A stretch of DNA of 64,000 bases from DASSUW01 sp963730535 (GTDB lineage: Bacteria > Actinomycetota > Thermoleophilia > Solirubrobacterales > Solirubrobacteraceae), in assembly GCA_963730535.1 (NCBI GenBank), contig CAVSRU010000014.1, positions 62,001 through 126,000 of the forward strand, read 5' to 3'. The number at the start of each line of letters is the position of its first letter. Positions within the stretch are counted from its first letter, which is position 1. A program made the position numbers and the translations under genes. Below are positions 34,154 through 42,949 of the stretch, one piece after another. The notes under the pieces are model-generated. The model was not told where the DNA came from and made no database searches. It worked only from the letters and a program-made list of their open reading frames with translations.

Positions 34154-35379
34154 TGGCCGAAGACGGGCTGTTCGCCGACCGCTACCAGCTCGAGCGCCGG
34201 CTCGGCGTCGGCGGCATGGCCACGGTCCAGCTCGCGATGGACACCCGGCTGGAGCGCTACGTCGCGGTGAAGCTGCTGGCGGAGCACCTCGCCGAGGACT
34301 CGAGCTTCGTATCGCGCTTCCGTCGCGAGGCGCTCGCCGCCGCCCGGCTCGTGCACCCCAACATCGTCCAGGTCTTCGACTTCGGGCTCGACGACGCGAC
34401 GCACCGCAACTTCATCGTCATGGAGTTCGTCGACGGCCCGTCGTGCGCCGAGATCCTGCGCGAGCGCGGCACGCTGCCCGCCGCTGAGGCGGTCGAGATC
34501 CTCGCCCAGTCATGCCGCGGGCTCGACTACGCGCACCGGAACGGGGTCGTGCACCGGGACGTCAAGCCCGGCAACCTGCTGCTGAACCCCGACGGCATGG
34601 TCAAGCTCGCGGACTTCGGGATCGCCAAGGCCGCCGAGCAGTCCGACATCACGAAGGTCGGCTCGGTGCTCGGCACCGCCGCGTACCTGGCGCCGGAGCA
34701 GGCCCGCGGCGAGCCCGCGGGCCCGGCGTCCGACCTCTACGCGCTCGGTGTCGTCGCCTACCAGCTGCTGGCCGGCCGGCTCCCGTACGACGCCGCCTCG
34801 CTGACCGATCTCGCGCGCCTCCAGGAGGCCGGCCCGCCACCGCGCCTCGACGAGCTGACCTCGGGCGTCTCGCCGGCCCTTGCACTCGCCGTCGCCCGCG
34901 CGCTGCACCGCGACCCGGCCGAGCGCTACGCCGACGCCGCGGAGATGGAGACGGCGCTGCGCGACGGGCTGCGCGGCCGCGCTCCCGAGGGCGGCACCGA
35001 GGCGACGTGGGCGATGAGCGAGGACGACACGGCGGCCACGCGGGCGATGGGCGCGACGAGCGCCACGTCGGCGATGCCGCGCGAGCGGCCGTCGCAGGTG
35101 CGGCGGCGGCTCGAGCCGCTCGACGAGCCGGCCCCGGCGAGCCGGCCGCCGCGCCGCCCGGCGGCCGCACCGCCACCGCGCCGCAAGGAGCGCGGCGGGC
35201 TCGGGAAATGGCTCGCGCTCCTGCTCGTGCTCGCGCTCGTCGCCGCCGGCTTCGCGGGCTACCAGGCGCTCCAGGACTCGGGCGGCAGCGGCCCCGAGCT
35301 GCGCGAGGACGTCCAAGGGCAGGTCGACGAGGCCGTCGACGAGCTCCGCGGCCTCATCGAGGACAACACACAGGAGTAG
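34153..35379 (+). CDS. membrane-anchored eukaryotic-like Ser/Thr protein kinase
   Basis: 408 residues. N-terminal Hanks-type kinase domain: G-loop RLGVGGMATVQLA, VAVKLL lysine, catalytic GVVHRDVKPGNLLL, KLADFGIAKA, and GTAAYLAPEQARGE. A Pro/Arg/Ala-rich juxtamembrane linker (about 280-350) precedes one transmembrane helix (LALLLVLALVAAGFAGYQAL) and a short outer tail of about 35 acidic residues, with no PASTA repeats. It phosphorylates cytoplasmic proteins; signals and targets are unknown. Coupled to the upstream lipoprotein. Confidence 0.92.
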   Translation: MAEDGLFADRYQLERRLGVGGMATVQLAMDTRLERYVAVKLLAEHLAEDSSFVSRFRREALAAARLVHPNIVQVFDFGLDDATHRNFIVMEFVDGPSCAEILRERGTLPAAEAVEILAQSCRGLDYAHRNGVVHRDVKPGNLLLNPDGMVKLADFGIAKAAEQSDITKVGSVLGTAAYLAPEQARGEPAGPASDLYALGVVAYQLLAGRLPYDAASLTDLARLQEAGPPPRLDELTSGVSPALALAVARALHRDPAERYADAAEMETALRDGLRGRAPEGGTEATWAMSEDDTAATRAMGATSATSAMPRERPSQVRRRLEPLDEPAPASRPPRRPAAAPPPRRKERGGLGKWLALLLVLALVAAGFAGYQALQDSGGSGPELREDVQGQVDEAVDELRGLIEDNTQE

Positions 35380-35435
35380 CCCGGCCGGGCATCCGGCCCG
35401 TCCTCTGATCGGACGGACGCCATCCGGGCGTCCGA

Positions 35436-38168
35436 TTAAGCGGCCACTTCCTCCTCAGCGAGGTCGAGGCGGAACAGCTCGCTGCGGGAGGCGATCCCGA
35501 GCTTGGCGAACACCTTGCGCAGGTGGTACTCGACGGTCTTGGGGCTGACGAAGAGCTGCGCCGCGACGGCCTTGTTGGTGGCGCCGGAGCCGACGAGGCG
35601 GGCCACCTGGAGCTCCTGCGGGGTCAGCTCGGCGAGCGGGCTGATGTCGCGCTTGCGAGCCGTCTCGCCGGTGGCGCGCAGCTCGCGGGCGGCGCGCTCC
35701 ACCCAGGGGCGGGCGCCGAGGCGCTCGAACGCCGCGACCGCCTCGCGCAGGTGCACCCGCGCGTCGATCCGCCGCCGCTCGCGCCGCAGGTGCTCGCCGT
35801 AGTGCAGCTGCGCCCGCGCCCGGTCGAGCGGCCGCGCGTCGTCGAGGCGCGCGAAGGCCGCCTGGAAGTGCGCCCCGGCGTCTTCCGGCGCCGCGGTCAG
35901 CGCCCGGCAGTTCTCGAGCACGACCGCCGTCCAGGTCGGCGCGGTGGCCTCCGTCCAGACGGCGAAGCGCGCGATCGACCGCTCGGCAACGTCGACGCGG
36001 CCGAGGCGGACGGCCGCCTCGACTCGGTCCCAGGTCGTCATGTAGGGCAGCAGCGGGTGGCCGAAGCCGGGCCGCATCTCCTCGAGCGCGAGCAGCCGCA
36101 CGAGCGCCTCCTCCCACCGGCCCATGGCCAGCTCGAGCTGCGCGATCGCCCACGTGGCCGACGCCGCGGGCAGCGCGAGGCCGCGCTCCGTCGCCAGCTC
36201 GAGCACCTCGTCGACCATGCGCCGGCACTCCTCCTCCTCGCCACGCAGGCCCTTCAGCCAGGCGAGCGTCGTGAGCGGCAGCGCACGGGCGTTCTCGGCG
36301 CCGATGTCGGCGGCCAGCCGGACCGCCTCGTCGGCGTCGGCACCGGCCTCCGGCAGGCGCCCGTCCCAGATCGCCAGGTTCCCGCGAAGGCCCAGCGCGT
36401 GCGGCAGCAGCCCGAGCATGCCACGCTCCCGCGCCAGGGCGATCGCGCGGTCGAGCGCGCGTAGGGACCGCCGCCGGTCGCCGACGAACGCGGCGCCGCC
36501 GCCGGTCCACATCAGCGCCCGGGGCTCGTCGAGCGCCTCCGCCCGGTCGAGCGCCTGGAGGAAGCACGGGCCGGCTGCCTGCGGATCACCGGTCAGCAGA
36601 CGCTGGAAGCCGCGCAGCAGCAGGATCGCCACGGCGTCGAGGTCGTCGTCCGGCGAGGGCTCGAGCCCGTCCGCGAGCCGGGTGGTCTCGAGGAACCGGT
36701 CCGGATAGCCACCCATGCCCGCGCTCTCGCCGGCCAGCCCGATCAGGCGGAGCCCCGCGCGGCGATCGAGCGGCAGGACCTCGCGTGCGGACTGCACGAC
36801 CGCGGCGTAGTAGCGGCTGGGCGAGCCCGCGAGGATCTCGACCTCGAGCCGGATCCGCGCAGCCTCCCCCCGCTCCAGCGGCGTCCCGAGGAGGGGCTCG
36901 GCGCGCGCCAGCAGGGCCTGCACGTGATGCACCCGTCCTGCCACGAGCGCGGTACCGGCGGCGGCGAGCAGCCGCTCGCCGCGGCGCGTGGCGCCGAGAT
37001 CGGCCGCCCGCTCGAGCGCCCTCGCGGCGGCCGCGTGCCCGCCGCGCGCCCGTGCTCGCTCGGCGGTGCGCTCGAGCTCCACCGCCGCCTCCTCGTCCGG
37101 AGCGACCGCCGCGGCGGCGCGGTGCCAGGCGCGGCGATCGGCGTCCCGGTCGGCGACCAGCGTGGCCGCCAGCGCCGTGTGGGCGGCTCGGCGCTCGCTC
37201 GAGGTCGCGGCCCGGTAGACGGCCGAGCGGACCAGCGGGTGGCGGAAGCGGACACGCTCGCCATGGGCGTCGAGCAGGCCGGCGCGCTCGGCGGCGTCGA
37301 GCGCACTGCGAGGGATCCCGAGGTGGGCGGCGGCGGCCAGCACGGTGCCCAGCTCCTGGCTGTCGTCCGCGGCCGCGAGCGTGAGCAGCCGCTGCGTGTC
37401 CTCCGGCAGCGGGCGGACCTGGGCGAGGAAGGCGTCCTCGATCTCGGCGCTGAGCGGTACGTCGTGCAGCAGCGGCGCGCGCCCCGCCCGCTGCTCCTCG
37501 GTCAGCCCGCGCGGCAGCTCGAGCAGGGCGAGCGGGTTGCCGTGCGTGACCTGGACGAGCTGGTGCCGGAGGGCGCCCGGAAGCGCCTTGTCGAGGAGCG
37601 CGACGGCTGCCGCGTCCGGGAGGCCGCCGAGCACGAGCTCCGGCATCCCGGCGGAGACGAACCGGCTTCCCTCGACCTCACGCGTCGCCGCGAGCATGGC
37701 GATCGGGTCGGCCTGGAGGCGGCGAGCGGCGAACAGGATCGCGTCGGCCGAGCCCCGGTCGAGCCAGTGCGCGTCGTCGACCACGCACAGGAGCGGCTCG
37801 TCGTCAGCGACCGCGGTCAGGACGGCGAGCACGGCGACGGAGACGACGAAGCGGTCCGCCACGCCATCCGTCGACATGCCGAAGGCCGCGTGCAGCGCAT
37901 CGCGCTGGACCTCGGGGAGGGCGTCGACGCGGTCGAGCACCGGCCACAGCAGCTGGTGCAGGCCGGCGAAGGGCAGCTCGGACTCGGCCTCGACGCCCAG
38001 AGCCGTGAGGACCCGCATACCGCCGGCGTGCTCGACCGCGTGGTCCAGCAGCGCCGACTTGCCGATGCCCGGCTCGCCCCGCAGCACGAGCGCGCCGCTG
38101 CGCGACTCGCGCGCCTCGGCGAGGAGGCGCTCGATGGCCGCCACCTCACGATCGCGCCCGAGCAGCAC
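35436..38168 (-). CDS. LuxR-family large ATP-binding (LAL/MalT-like) transcriptional regulator
   Basis: 910 residues. N-terminal STAND-type ATPase: VLRGEPGIGKSALLDHAVE (Walker A), LLCVVDDAHWLDRG (Walker B). A long alpha-helical TPR-like middle (about 350-820) and a C-terminal LuxR-type helix-turn-helix: LTPQELQVARLVGSGATNKA then SPKTVEYHLRKVFAKLGIAS. Such regulators activate transcription after binding ATP and an inducer. GTG at 38168 lies 6 nt after TAGAGT. It faces away from the kinase gene. No obvious target cluster is adjacent. Confidence 0.93.
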   Translation of the reverse strand: MLLGRDREVAAIERLLAEARESRSGALVLRGEPGIGKSALLDHAVEHAGGMRVLTALGVEAESELPFAGLHQLLWPVLDRVDALPEVQRDALHAAFGMSTDGVADRFVVSVAVLAVLTAVADDEPLLCVVDDAHWLDRGSADAILFAARRLQADPIAMLAATREVEGSRFVSAGMPELVLGGLPDAAAVALLDKALPGALRHQLVQVTHGNPLALLELPRGLTEEQRAGRAPLLHDVPLSAEIEDAFLAQVRPLPEDTQRLLTLAAADDSQELGTVLAAAAHLGIPRSALDAAERAGLLDAHGERVRFRHPLVRSAVYRAATSSERRAAHTALAATLVADRDADRRAWHRAAAAVAPDEEAAVELERTAERARARGGHAAAARALERAADLGATRRGERLLAAAGTALVAGRVHHVQALLARAEPLLGTPLERGEAARIRLEVEILAGSPSRYYAAVVQSAREVLPLDRRAGLRLIGLAGESAGMGGYPDRFLETTRLADGLEPSPDDDLDAVAILLLRGFQRLLTGDPQAAGPCFLQALDRAEALDEPRALMWTGGGAAFVGDRRRSLRALDRAIALARERGMLGLLPHALGLRGNLAIWDGRLPEAGADADEAVRLAADIGAENARALPLTTLAWLKGLRGEEEECRRMVDEVLELATERGLALPAASATWAIAQLELAMGRWEEALVRLLALEEMRPGFGHPLLPYMTTWDRVEAAVRLGRVDVAERSIARFAVWTEATAPTWTAVVLENCRALTAAPEDAGAHFQAAFARLDDARPLDRARAQLHYGEHLRRERRRIDARVHLREAVAAFERLGARPWVERAARELRATGETARKRDISPLAELTPQELQVARLVGSGATNKAVAAQLFVSPKTVEYHLRKVFAKLGIASRSELFRLDLAEEEVAA

Positions 38169-38174
38169 ATGCGG

Positions 38175-38180
38175 ACTCTA
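38175..38180 (-). promoter_or_regulatory. putative leaderless -10 (TAGAGT) of the LAL regulator
   Basis: 6 nt before GTG 38168 and overlapping the tgt stop region, giving the regulator its own promoter. Confidence 0.4.
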
Positions 38181-39422
38181 CTCCCAGGGTGCAGCGCCGC
38201 CACGAACCGCGGCGGCGACCTCGTCGAGGCGGCCGCCGCCGATCGCGTCGCGCAGCGCGGCCATCAGCCGCTGGAGGTAGGCGAGGTTGTGGATGGTGAG
38301 CAGCCGCTGGGCGGTCTGCTCGTGCGCCTTGAGCAGGTAGTGCAGGTACGCCCGGCTGTAGCCGTGGGCGCACGCCGGGCAGGGACAGCCCTCGAGCAGC
38401 GGCTCGTCGGTGGTGCGGAAGCGCCCCTTGGCGAGGTCGGCGCGCCAGCGGTTCGCCGGGTCGGGCACGAGCGCCATCCCGTGACGGCCGATGCGGGTCG
38501 GCATCGCGCAGTCGAACGTGTCGATCCCCAGCTCGACGCCGCGCACGAGGTCGTCGACCTCGCCGACGCCGAGCAGGTGCCGGGGGCGCTCCTCGTCGAG
38601 CTCGTCGACCGCCCACTCCACGACCTCGAACATCTGGGCCTTGTCCTCGCCGAGCGTGCCGCCGATCGCGATGCCCCCCACCGGCCGCGCCGCGACCTCC
38701 TGCGCCGAGGCGCGGCGCAGGTCCTCCTCCACGCCGCCCTGGACGATGCCGTACACGAGCTGGTCCTCCGGCCCGTGCTGGGCGTGCCACGCCAGGCAGC
38801 GGTCGAGCCAGCGGTGGGTGCGCTCGGTGGAGCGGGCGGTGTACTCACGGCCGCCGTGGAACGGCGTGCACTCGTCGAACACGAGCGCGATGTCGGAATG
38901 GAGCGCGGCCTGGACCTCCATCGAGGTCTCCGGCCCCATGAAGCGGGTCGAGCCGTCGAGGTAGGAGCGGAACGTCACGCCCTCCTCGGCGATCTTGAGG
39001 ATCGCGCCGGCCCGCTCGCCGCGGTGGCGAGGCGAAGCCGGTGACGAGCCCGAAGGGCGAGGCAGAGGGGCCCGGCCCTTGATCTCGTCGGCCACCGTCC
39101 CGTGGCCCATGGAGAAGACCTGGAAGCCGCCCGAGTCGGTGATCACCGGGCGGTCCCAGGCCATGAAGCGGTGGAGGCCGCCGAGGTCCCGGATCAGCTC
39201 GTGGCCCGGCGCGAGGAACAGGTGGAACGTGTTGCCGAGCACCATGTCGTAGCCGAGCTCGCCCGCCTCGCGTACCTCGAGCGTCTTGACGACCGCCTTG
39301 GTGGCGAGCGGGACGAAGGCGGGCGTGCGGACCTCCCCGTGGGCGAGGCGCAGCGTCCCGGCGCGTGCCCTGAACCGGGGGTCGCGGCTGCCGATCTCGA
39401 AGCTCGTCCTGACGGTTGTCAA
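38178..39422 (-). CDS. tgt: queuine tRNA-ribosyltransferase (Tgt)
   Basis: 414 residues; exchanges G34 for a queuine precursor in GUN-anticodon tRNAs. ITDSGGFQVFSMGHG holds the general-base Asp, FDCAMPTRIGRHG the nucleophile Asp, and CPCPACAHGYSRAYLHYL the zinc ligands. Between DEIKGR and ILKIAEEGV there is a stretch of about 23 residues rich in Pro/Ser/Arg (PRPSGSSPASPRHRGERAG), roughly 14 longer than normal, encoded by hairpin-forming DNA. Start ATG 39422 follows the marR stop by 5 bp, so the two share a transcript. Confidence 0.94.
   Translation of the reverse strand: MTTVRTSFEIGSRDPRFRARAGTLRLAHGEVRTPAFVPLATKAVVKTLEVREAGELGYDMVLGNTFHLFLAPGHELIRDLGGLHRFMAWDRPVITDSGGFQVFSMGHGTVADEIKGRAPLPRPSGSSPASPRHRGERAGAILKIAEEGVTFRSYLDGSTRFMGPETSMEVQAALHSDIALVFDECTPFHGGREYTARSTERTHRWLDRCLAWHAQHGPEDQLVYGIVQGGVEEDLRRASAQEVAARPVGGIAIGGTLGEDKAQMFEVVEWAVDELDEERPRHLLGVGEVDDLVRGVELGIDTFDCAMPTRIGRHGMALVPDPANRWRADLAKGRFRTTDEPLLEGCPCPACAHGYSRAYLHYLLKAHEQTAQRLLTIHNLAYLQRLMAALRDAIGGGRLDEVAAAVRGGAAPWE
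39003..39072. repeat. hairpin-rich insertion inside tgt
   Basis: CTCGCC-gcggt-GGCGAG and GCCC-gaa-GGGC stems lie in the segment encoding the extra Pro/Ser/Arg residues of Tgt. It looks like an in-frame intragenic palindromic element. Confidence 0.35.
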
Positions 39423-39425
39423 GTT

Positions 39426-39446
39426 TCTTAGTCGCTGGGACTAAGA
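39426..39446. promoter_or_regulatory. palindrome TCTTAGTC-gctgg-GACTAAGA at the marR-tgt junction
   Basis: Perfect 8-bp arms spanning the marR stop codon and ending just before the tgt start. It could be an operator for MarR on tgt or an RNA hairpin between the two genes. Confidence 0.4.
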
Positions 39447-39919
39447 TCTGCGGAACCCGGGAGGACCCGGTTCCAGCTACCGGCGAGCTGCTCGAGCTCG
39501 TCGCGGTCGAAGTGCTGGAGGAAGCGCTCCCGCACGCCGTCGAGATGCGTGCGGCGCGCTCGCGCGAGCAGCTCCTCGCCCTTCTCGGTGAGCACCGCGA
39601 ACATGCCGCGGCCGTCCTCGGTGCAGGCGTCGCGCTCGATCAGCCCGTCACGCTCGAGCCGATCGACCAGCCGCGTCATCCCCGAGCGGGAGAGCAGCAC
39701 GCCCTCGGCCAGCTCGGCCATCCGGCGGCGGTGCCCCGGCGCGGCCTGGAGGTTGATCAGCACCTCGTAGGAGGTGAGCGGCAGGTCGTGCTCGGCCAGC
39801 AGCTCGGCGTCGAGCGCCTTCACGAGGGCGCTGTGGACCCGCAGCATGCCTCGCCACGCGGCCAGCTCCTCGGGCGCGAGCTCGCGGACGGCCTCGGTTG
39901 TGGTGTCGGTGGCGCTCAT
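39428..39919 (-). CDS. MarR-family transcriptional regulator
   Basis: 163-residue winged-helix repressor: LTSYEVLINLQAAPGHRRRM, AELAEGVLLSRSGMTRLVDR (recognition helix) and LERDGLIERDACTEDGRGMF (wing), flanked by dimerisation helices. The inducer cannot be told. A palindrome in its upstream region suggests autoregulation, possibly including the VOC gene that ends 70 bp before it. Confidence 0.9.
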   Translation of the reverse strand: MSATDTTTEAVRELAPEELAAWRGMLRVHSALVKALDAELLAEHDLPLTSYEVLINLQAAPGHRRRMAELAEGVLLSRSGMTRLVDRLERDGLIERDACTEDGRGMFAVLTEKGEELLARARRTHLDGVRERFLQHFDRDELEQLAGSWNRVLPGSADLSPSD

Positions 39920-39929
39920 CGGGGATTAC

Positions 39930-39935
39930 AGCCTA
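39930..39935 (-). promoter_or_regulatory. putative leaderless -10 (TAGGCT) of marR
   Basis: 10 nt before the ATG at 39919; the GTTGT/ACAAC palindrome lies 11 bp further upstream, in the -25 to -35 region where a repressor would block RNA polymerase. Confidence 0.4.
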
Positions 39936-39946
39936 GCGAGGAGGTG

Positions 39947-39960
39947 GTTGTGCGGACAAC
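39947..39960. promoter_or_regulatory. probable MarR operator GTTGT-gcgg-ACAAC
   Basis: Perfect 5-bp inverted repeat with 4-nt centre, placed between the VOC gene end and marR, upstream of the putative marR -10. Size and AT-rich half-sites match MarR-family operators. Confidence 0.5.
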
Positions 39961-39989
39961 TTCAACCGTTGACGATCTTCGGCCAGGGA

Positions 39990-40706
39990 TCACGGATCGA
40001 CCTCGCCCTCGAACACCGCGAACGGCGCCCCCTGCGGGTCGCGGACCGCGGCGACCCGGCCCATCGCGGTGTCCAGCGGTCCCGCGATGACGGAGCCGCC
40101 GCCCGCCCGCACGGCCGCCACCGCGTCGTCGCACGACGCCACGGTGAAGTACACCAGCCAATGCGCCGGCTCGCCGTCCTGCTGGGGGCGGATGCCGCCG
40201 TTGACCGCGCCGTCGCGGCGGATGACGCCGTAGCCGGTCTCCTCCGGCTCGACCTCCCACCCGAGCAGCTCGCCGTAGAAGTCGCGGGCGCGGCCGGGAT
40301 CGGGCGAGGCGAGCTCGTTCCAGCACATGTAGCCGGCGTCGTTGACCCGCGCGGCGCCGGGCATCTCGCGCGGCTGCCAGAGGTCGACCGCGGCACCCGT
40401 CGGGTCGGCGACGGCAGCCACGCGGCCCGCGGACTCGACGTCGAGCGGCTCGGCCAGGACCTCGCCCCCGAGCTCGCGCACGCGCTCGGCGAGCGCGTCG
40501 ACGTCCTCGACCGAGAGGCGCGAGCGCCAGCGGGCCTCGTCGGCGGCCTCCAGGCCCGCGACATCGCTGCCGTCGAGCCGGAACCGCGTCCCCTCCACCT
40601 CCCACCCGAAGACCTCGCCGTAGAACGCCGTCGCGGCCTCGACGTCCGTGGTGCCGAGCTCGGCCCAGCAGAACGTCCCGGGCGCGTAGCTGTCGCGCTC
40701 ACCCAT
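39990..40706 (-). CDS. two-domain VOC (glyoxalase/bleomycin-resistance fold) protein
   Basis: 238 residues made of two VOC repeats: FCWAELGTTDVEAATAFYGE / VAAVADPTGAAVDLWQP and MCWNELASPDPGRARDFYGE / VAAVRDPQGAPFAVFEG. Metal-binding or small-molecule-binding protein of the lactoylglutathione lyase-like family, often with a detoxification role; substrate unknown. TAGGCT lies 6 nt before the ATG. Upstream of marR on the same strand. Confidence 0.87.
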   Translation of the reverse strand: MGERDSYAPGTFCWAELGTTDVEAATAFYGEVFGWEVEGTRFRLDGSDVAGLEAADEARWRSRLSVEDVDALAERVRELGGEVLAEPLDVESAGRVAAVADPTGAAVDLWQPREMPGAARVNDAGYMCWNELASPDPGRARDFYGELLGWEVEPEETGYGVIRRDGAVNGGIRPQQDGEPAHWLVYFTVASCDDAVAAVRAGGGSVIAGPLDTAMGRVAAVRDPQGAPFAVFEGEVDP

Positions 40707-40712
40707 CGCCGG

Positions 40713-40718
40713 AGCCTA
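40713..40718 (-). promoter_or_regulatory. putative leaderless -10 (TAGGCT) of the VOC gene
   Basis: 6 nt before ATG 40706; same hexamer as at marR. Confidence 0.4.
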
Positions 40719-42194
40719 TGCGAGCAGCGAGCGGCCCGTCATCTCCGGCGGCTGCTCCACCCCGAGCAGCTCGAGCACGGTCGGCGCGACGTCGGCGAGG
40801 ATGCCCTCCCGCTCGAGCCGCGCGCCTTCGGCGGTCACGATGAGCGGCACCGGGTTCAGGGAGTGGGCGGTGTTGACCGAGCCGTCCTCCTCGAGCATGT
40901 GGTCGGCGTTGCCGTGGTCGGCGGTGATGACACACGCGCCGCCGCTCGCGTGCACCGCCTCGACCACCTCGCCCAGGCACCCGTCGACGGTCTCGACCGC
41001 CTTCACCGCCGCCGGGATGACCCCCGTGTGGCCGACCATGTCCGGGTTGGCGAAGTTGATGATCGCGAACGTCGGCTTGTCGTCCCTCCAGTGCCGCACG
41101 AACGCCTCGGACGCCTCGCGCGCGCTCATCTCCGGCTTGTGGTCGTACGTCGGCACGTCGCGCGGCGAGGGCACCAGCTCGCGCACCTCGCCGTCGTACG
41201 GGTCCTCCTCCCCGCCGTTGAAGAAGTACGTCACGTGCGGGTACTTCTCGGTCTCAGCGACGTGCAGCTGCGCCCGCCCCAGCCCGGCGATGACCTTGCC
41301 GATCGTGAGCGCGGGCCGCTTGGGCGGGAAGAGCACCGGATACGTCCAGTCCTCGTCGTACTCGGCCATCGTCGTGTAGCGGTCGACCGGCCCCTCCTCG
41401 ACGAGCTTGCGGGTGATCTGGCGCATGCGGTCGGGCCGGAAGTTGAACGCGATCACCGAGTCGCCGGGACGGATCGTCGCCTCCTCGCCGACCGTCGTGG
41501 CGGTGATGAACTCGTCGGTCTCGTCGCGCTCGTACGCGGCCCGCACAGCCGCCTCGCCGGTGTCGGCATGGTGCTCGGCGCGCCCTTCGAGCAGGAGGCC
41601 CACCGCCTTGTCGGTGCGGTCCCAGCGGCCGTCGCGGTCCATCGCGAAGTAGCGGCCGACGACCGAGCCGACGCGGCCGGCGCCGACCTCGCGCATCCAC
41701 GCCTCCAGGTCGGCCAGCGAGCCGGCGCCCGAGGTGGGCGACGTGTCGCGCCCGTCGGTGAACGCGTGGACGACAAGGTCGTCGACCACGAACTCGCCCG
41801 CCAGCTCCACGAGCGCCTTGAGGTGGCGCTCCGACGAGTGCACGCCGCCGCCCGAGACGAGCCCGATCAGGTGCACCCGCGGCGCGTCCCGCATCGCGGC
41901 CTGCAGCGTCTCGTTCTCGGCCAGCGACCCGTCCTCGACCGCGGCGTCGATCCGCGCGAGGTCCTGTGGGACGATCGCCCCGGCGCCGAGGTTGAGGTGG
42001 CCGACCTCGGAGTTGCCCATCTGGCCCGCCGGGAGCCCCACCGCCTCGCCCTTGGCGGTCAGCTGGGTGTGCGGGTGCTCGTCCCACAGCCGGTCGAAGA
42101 CCGGCGTCGACGCGAGCGAGATCGCGTTGCCCGGGCCGTCCGGGGCGAGCCCCCAGCCGTCGAGGATCACGAGCGCGACCTGGGGGACGCTCAT
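40716..42194 (-). CDS. gpmI: 2,3-bisphosphoglycerate-independent phosphoglycerate mutase
   Basis: 492 residues, alkaline-phosphatase-fold glycolytic enzyme interconverting 3- and 2-phosphoglycerate. LVILDGWGLAPDGPGNAISL begins the metal site; MGNSEVGHLNLGAG carries the phosphoserine (GNSEVGH); VCVITADHGNADHM-like ACVITADHGNADHMLEEDGS and TAHSLNPVPLI complete the metal ligands. ATG overlaps the tpiA stop (ATGA). Last gene of the gap-pgk-tpiA-gpmI glycolytic operon. Confidence 0.96.
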   Translation of the reverse strand: MSVPQVALVILDGWGLAPDGPGNAISLASTPVFDRLWDEHPHTQLTAKGEAVGLPAGQMGNSEVGHLNLGAGAIVPQDLARIDAAVEDGSLAENETLQAAMRDAPRVHLIGLVSGGGVHSSERHLKALVELAGEFVVDDLVVHAFTDGRDTSPTSGAGSLADLEAWMREVGAGRVGSVVGRYFAMDRDGRWDRTDKAVGLLLEGRAEHHADTGEAAVRAAYERDETDEFITATTVGEEATIRPGDSVIAFNFRPDRMRQITRKLVEEGPVDRYTTMAEYDEDWTYPVLFPPKRPALTIGKVIAGLGRAQLHVAETEKYPHVTYFFNGGEEDPYDGEVRELVPSPRDVPTYDHKPEMSAREASEAFVRHWRDDKPTFAIINFANPDMVGHTGVIPAAVKAVETVDGCLGEVVEAVHASGGACVITADHGNADHMLEEDGSVNTAHSLNPVPLIVTAEGARLEREGILADVAPTVLELLGVEQPPEMTGRSLLA

Positions 42195-42949
42195 CCGCGC
42201 GCGGCCTCCACGATCTCCGCGAACGACGCCGGGTCGAGGCTCGCGCCGCCGACCAGCGCACCGTCGACGTCAGGCAGGGCCAGCAGCTCGACGGCGTTGT
42301 CGGGCTTGAGCGAACCGCCGTAGAGGATCCGCACCACGTCCCCGGCGGCGCCGTCGAGGTCCCCGACGAGCGCCCGCACGAACGCGACCGCCTCCTGGGC
42401 CTGGTCGGGCGTGGCGACCTTGCCGGTGCCGATCGCCCAGATCGGCTCGTACGCGAGCACGACGTCGGCGAGCTGCTCGACCGCGACCTTCTCGAGCCCC
42501 TCCTGCACCTGGTGGCGTAGCTTGCGCTCGGTGTCGCCACGCTCGCGCTCGTCCTCGGTCTCGCCGACGCAGAGGATCGGCGTCAGCCCGGCGGCGAGCG
42601 CCTTCGGCACCTTCTGGGAGAGCGCGCGGTCGGTCTCCTCGTAGTACTCGCGCCGTTCGGAGTGGCCGAGGATCGTGCCCTGGACGTCGATCTCCACCAG
42701 CATCGGTGCCGAGATCTCGCCGGTGAACGCGCCGTCGTCGGCCTCGTGCATGTTCTGCGCGTACACCTGGACGCTGGACCCGCGCGCCGAGTCGACCATC
42801 GCCTGCAGCGCCGTGTACGGCGGGCAGATGACGACCTCGACGTCGTCGACCGCGCCGACCCGCGGCAGCAGCGCCTGGATGTAGGCCTCCGCCTCCGCGA
42901 TCGTCTTGTGCATCTTCCAGTTGCCGGCGATGAACGGAGTGCGGCTCAC
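42191..42949 (-). CDS. tpiA: triosephosphate isomerase
   Basis: 252 residues, glycolytic/gluconeogenic isomerase of GAP and DHAP. FIAGNWKMHKT carries the catalytic Lys, ILGHSERREYY the His, AYEPIWAIGTGKVATPDQA the Glu and phosphate loop, and RILYGGSLKPDN and GALVGGASLDPASF the final phosphate contacts. GTG start overlaps the pgk TGA (GTGA). Confidence 0.96.
   Translation of the reverse strand: MSRTPFIAGNWKMHKTIAEAEAYIQALLPRVGAVDDVEVVICPPYTALQAMVDSARGSSVQVYAQNMHEADDGAFTGEISAPMLVEIDVQGTILGHSERREYYEETDRALSQKVPKALAAGLTPILCVGETEDERERGDTERKLRHQVQEGLEKVAVEQLADVVLAYEPIWAIGTGKVATPDQAQEAVAFVRALVGDLDGAAGDVVRILYGGSLKPDNAVELLALPDVDGALVGGASLDPASFAEIVEAARG

Noticed and set aside
36924..39044. 706-codon plus-strand frame opposite the LAL regulator and tgt
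   Set aside because: Antisense shadow of two well-supported genes.
39774..42323. 849-codon plus-strand frame across marR, VOC and gpmI
   Set aside because: It spans three unrelated real genes on the other strand and shows only low-complexity Arg/Val/Asp repeats.
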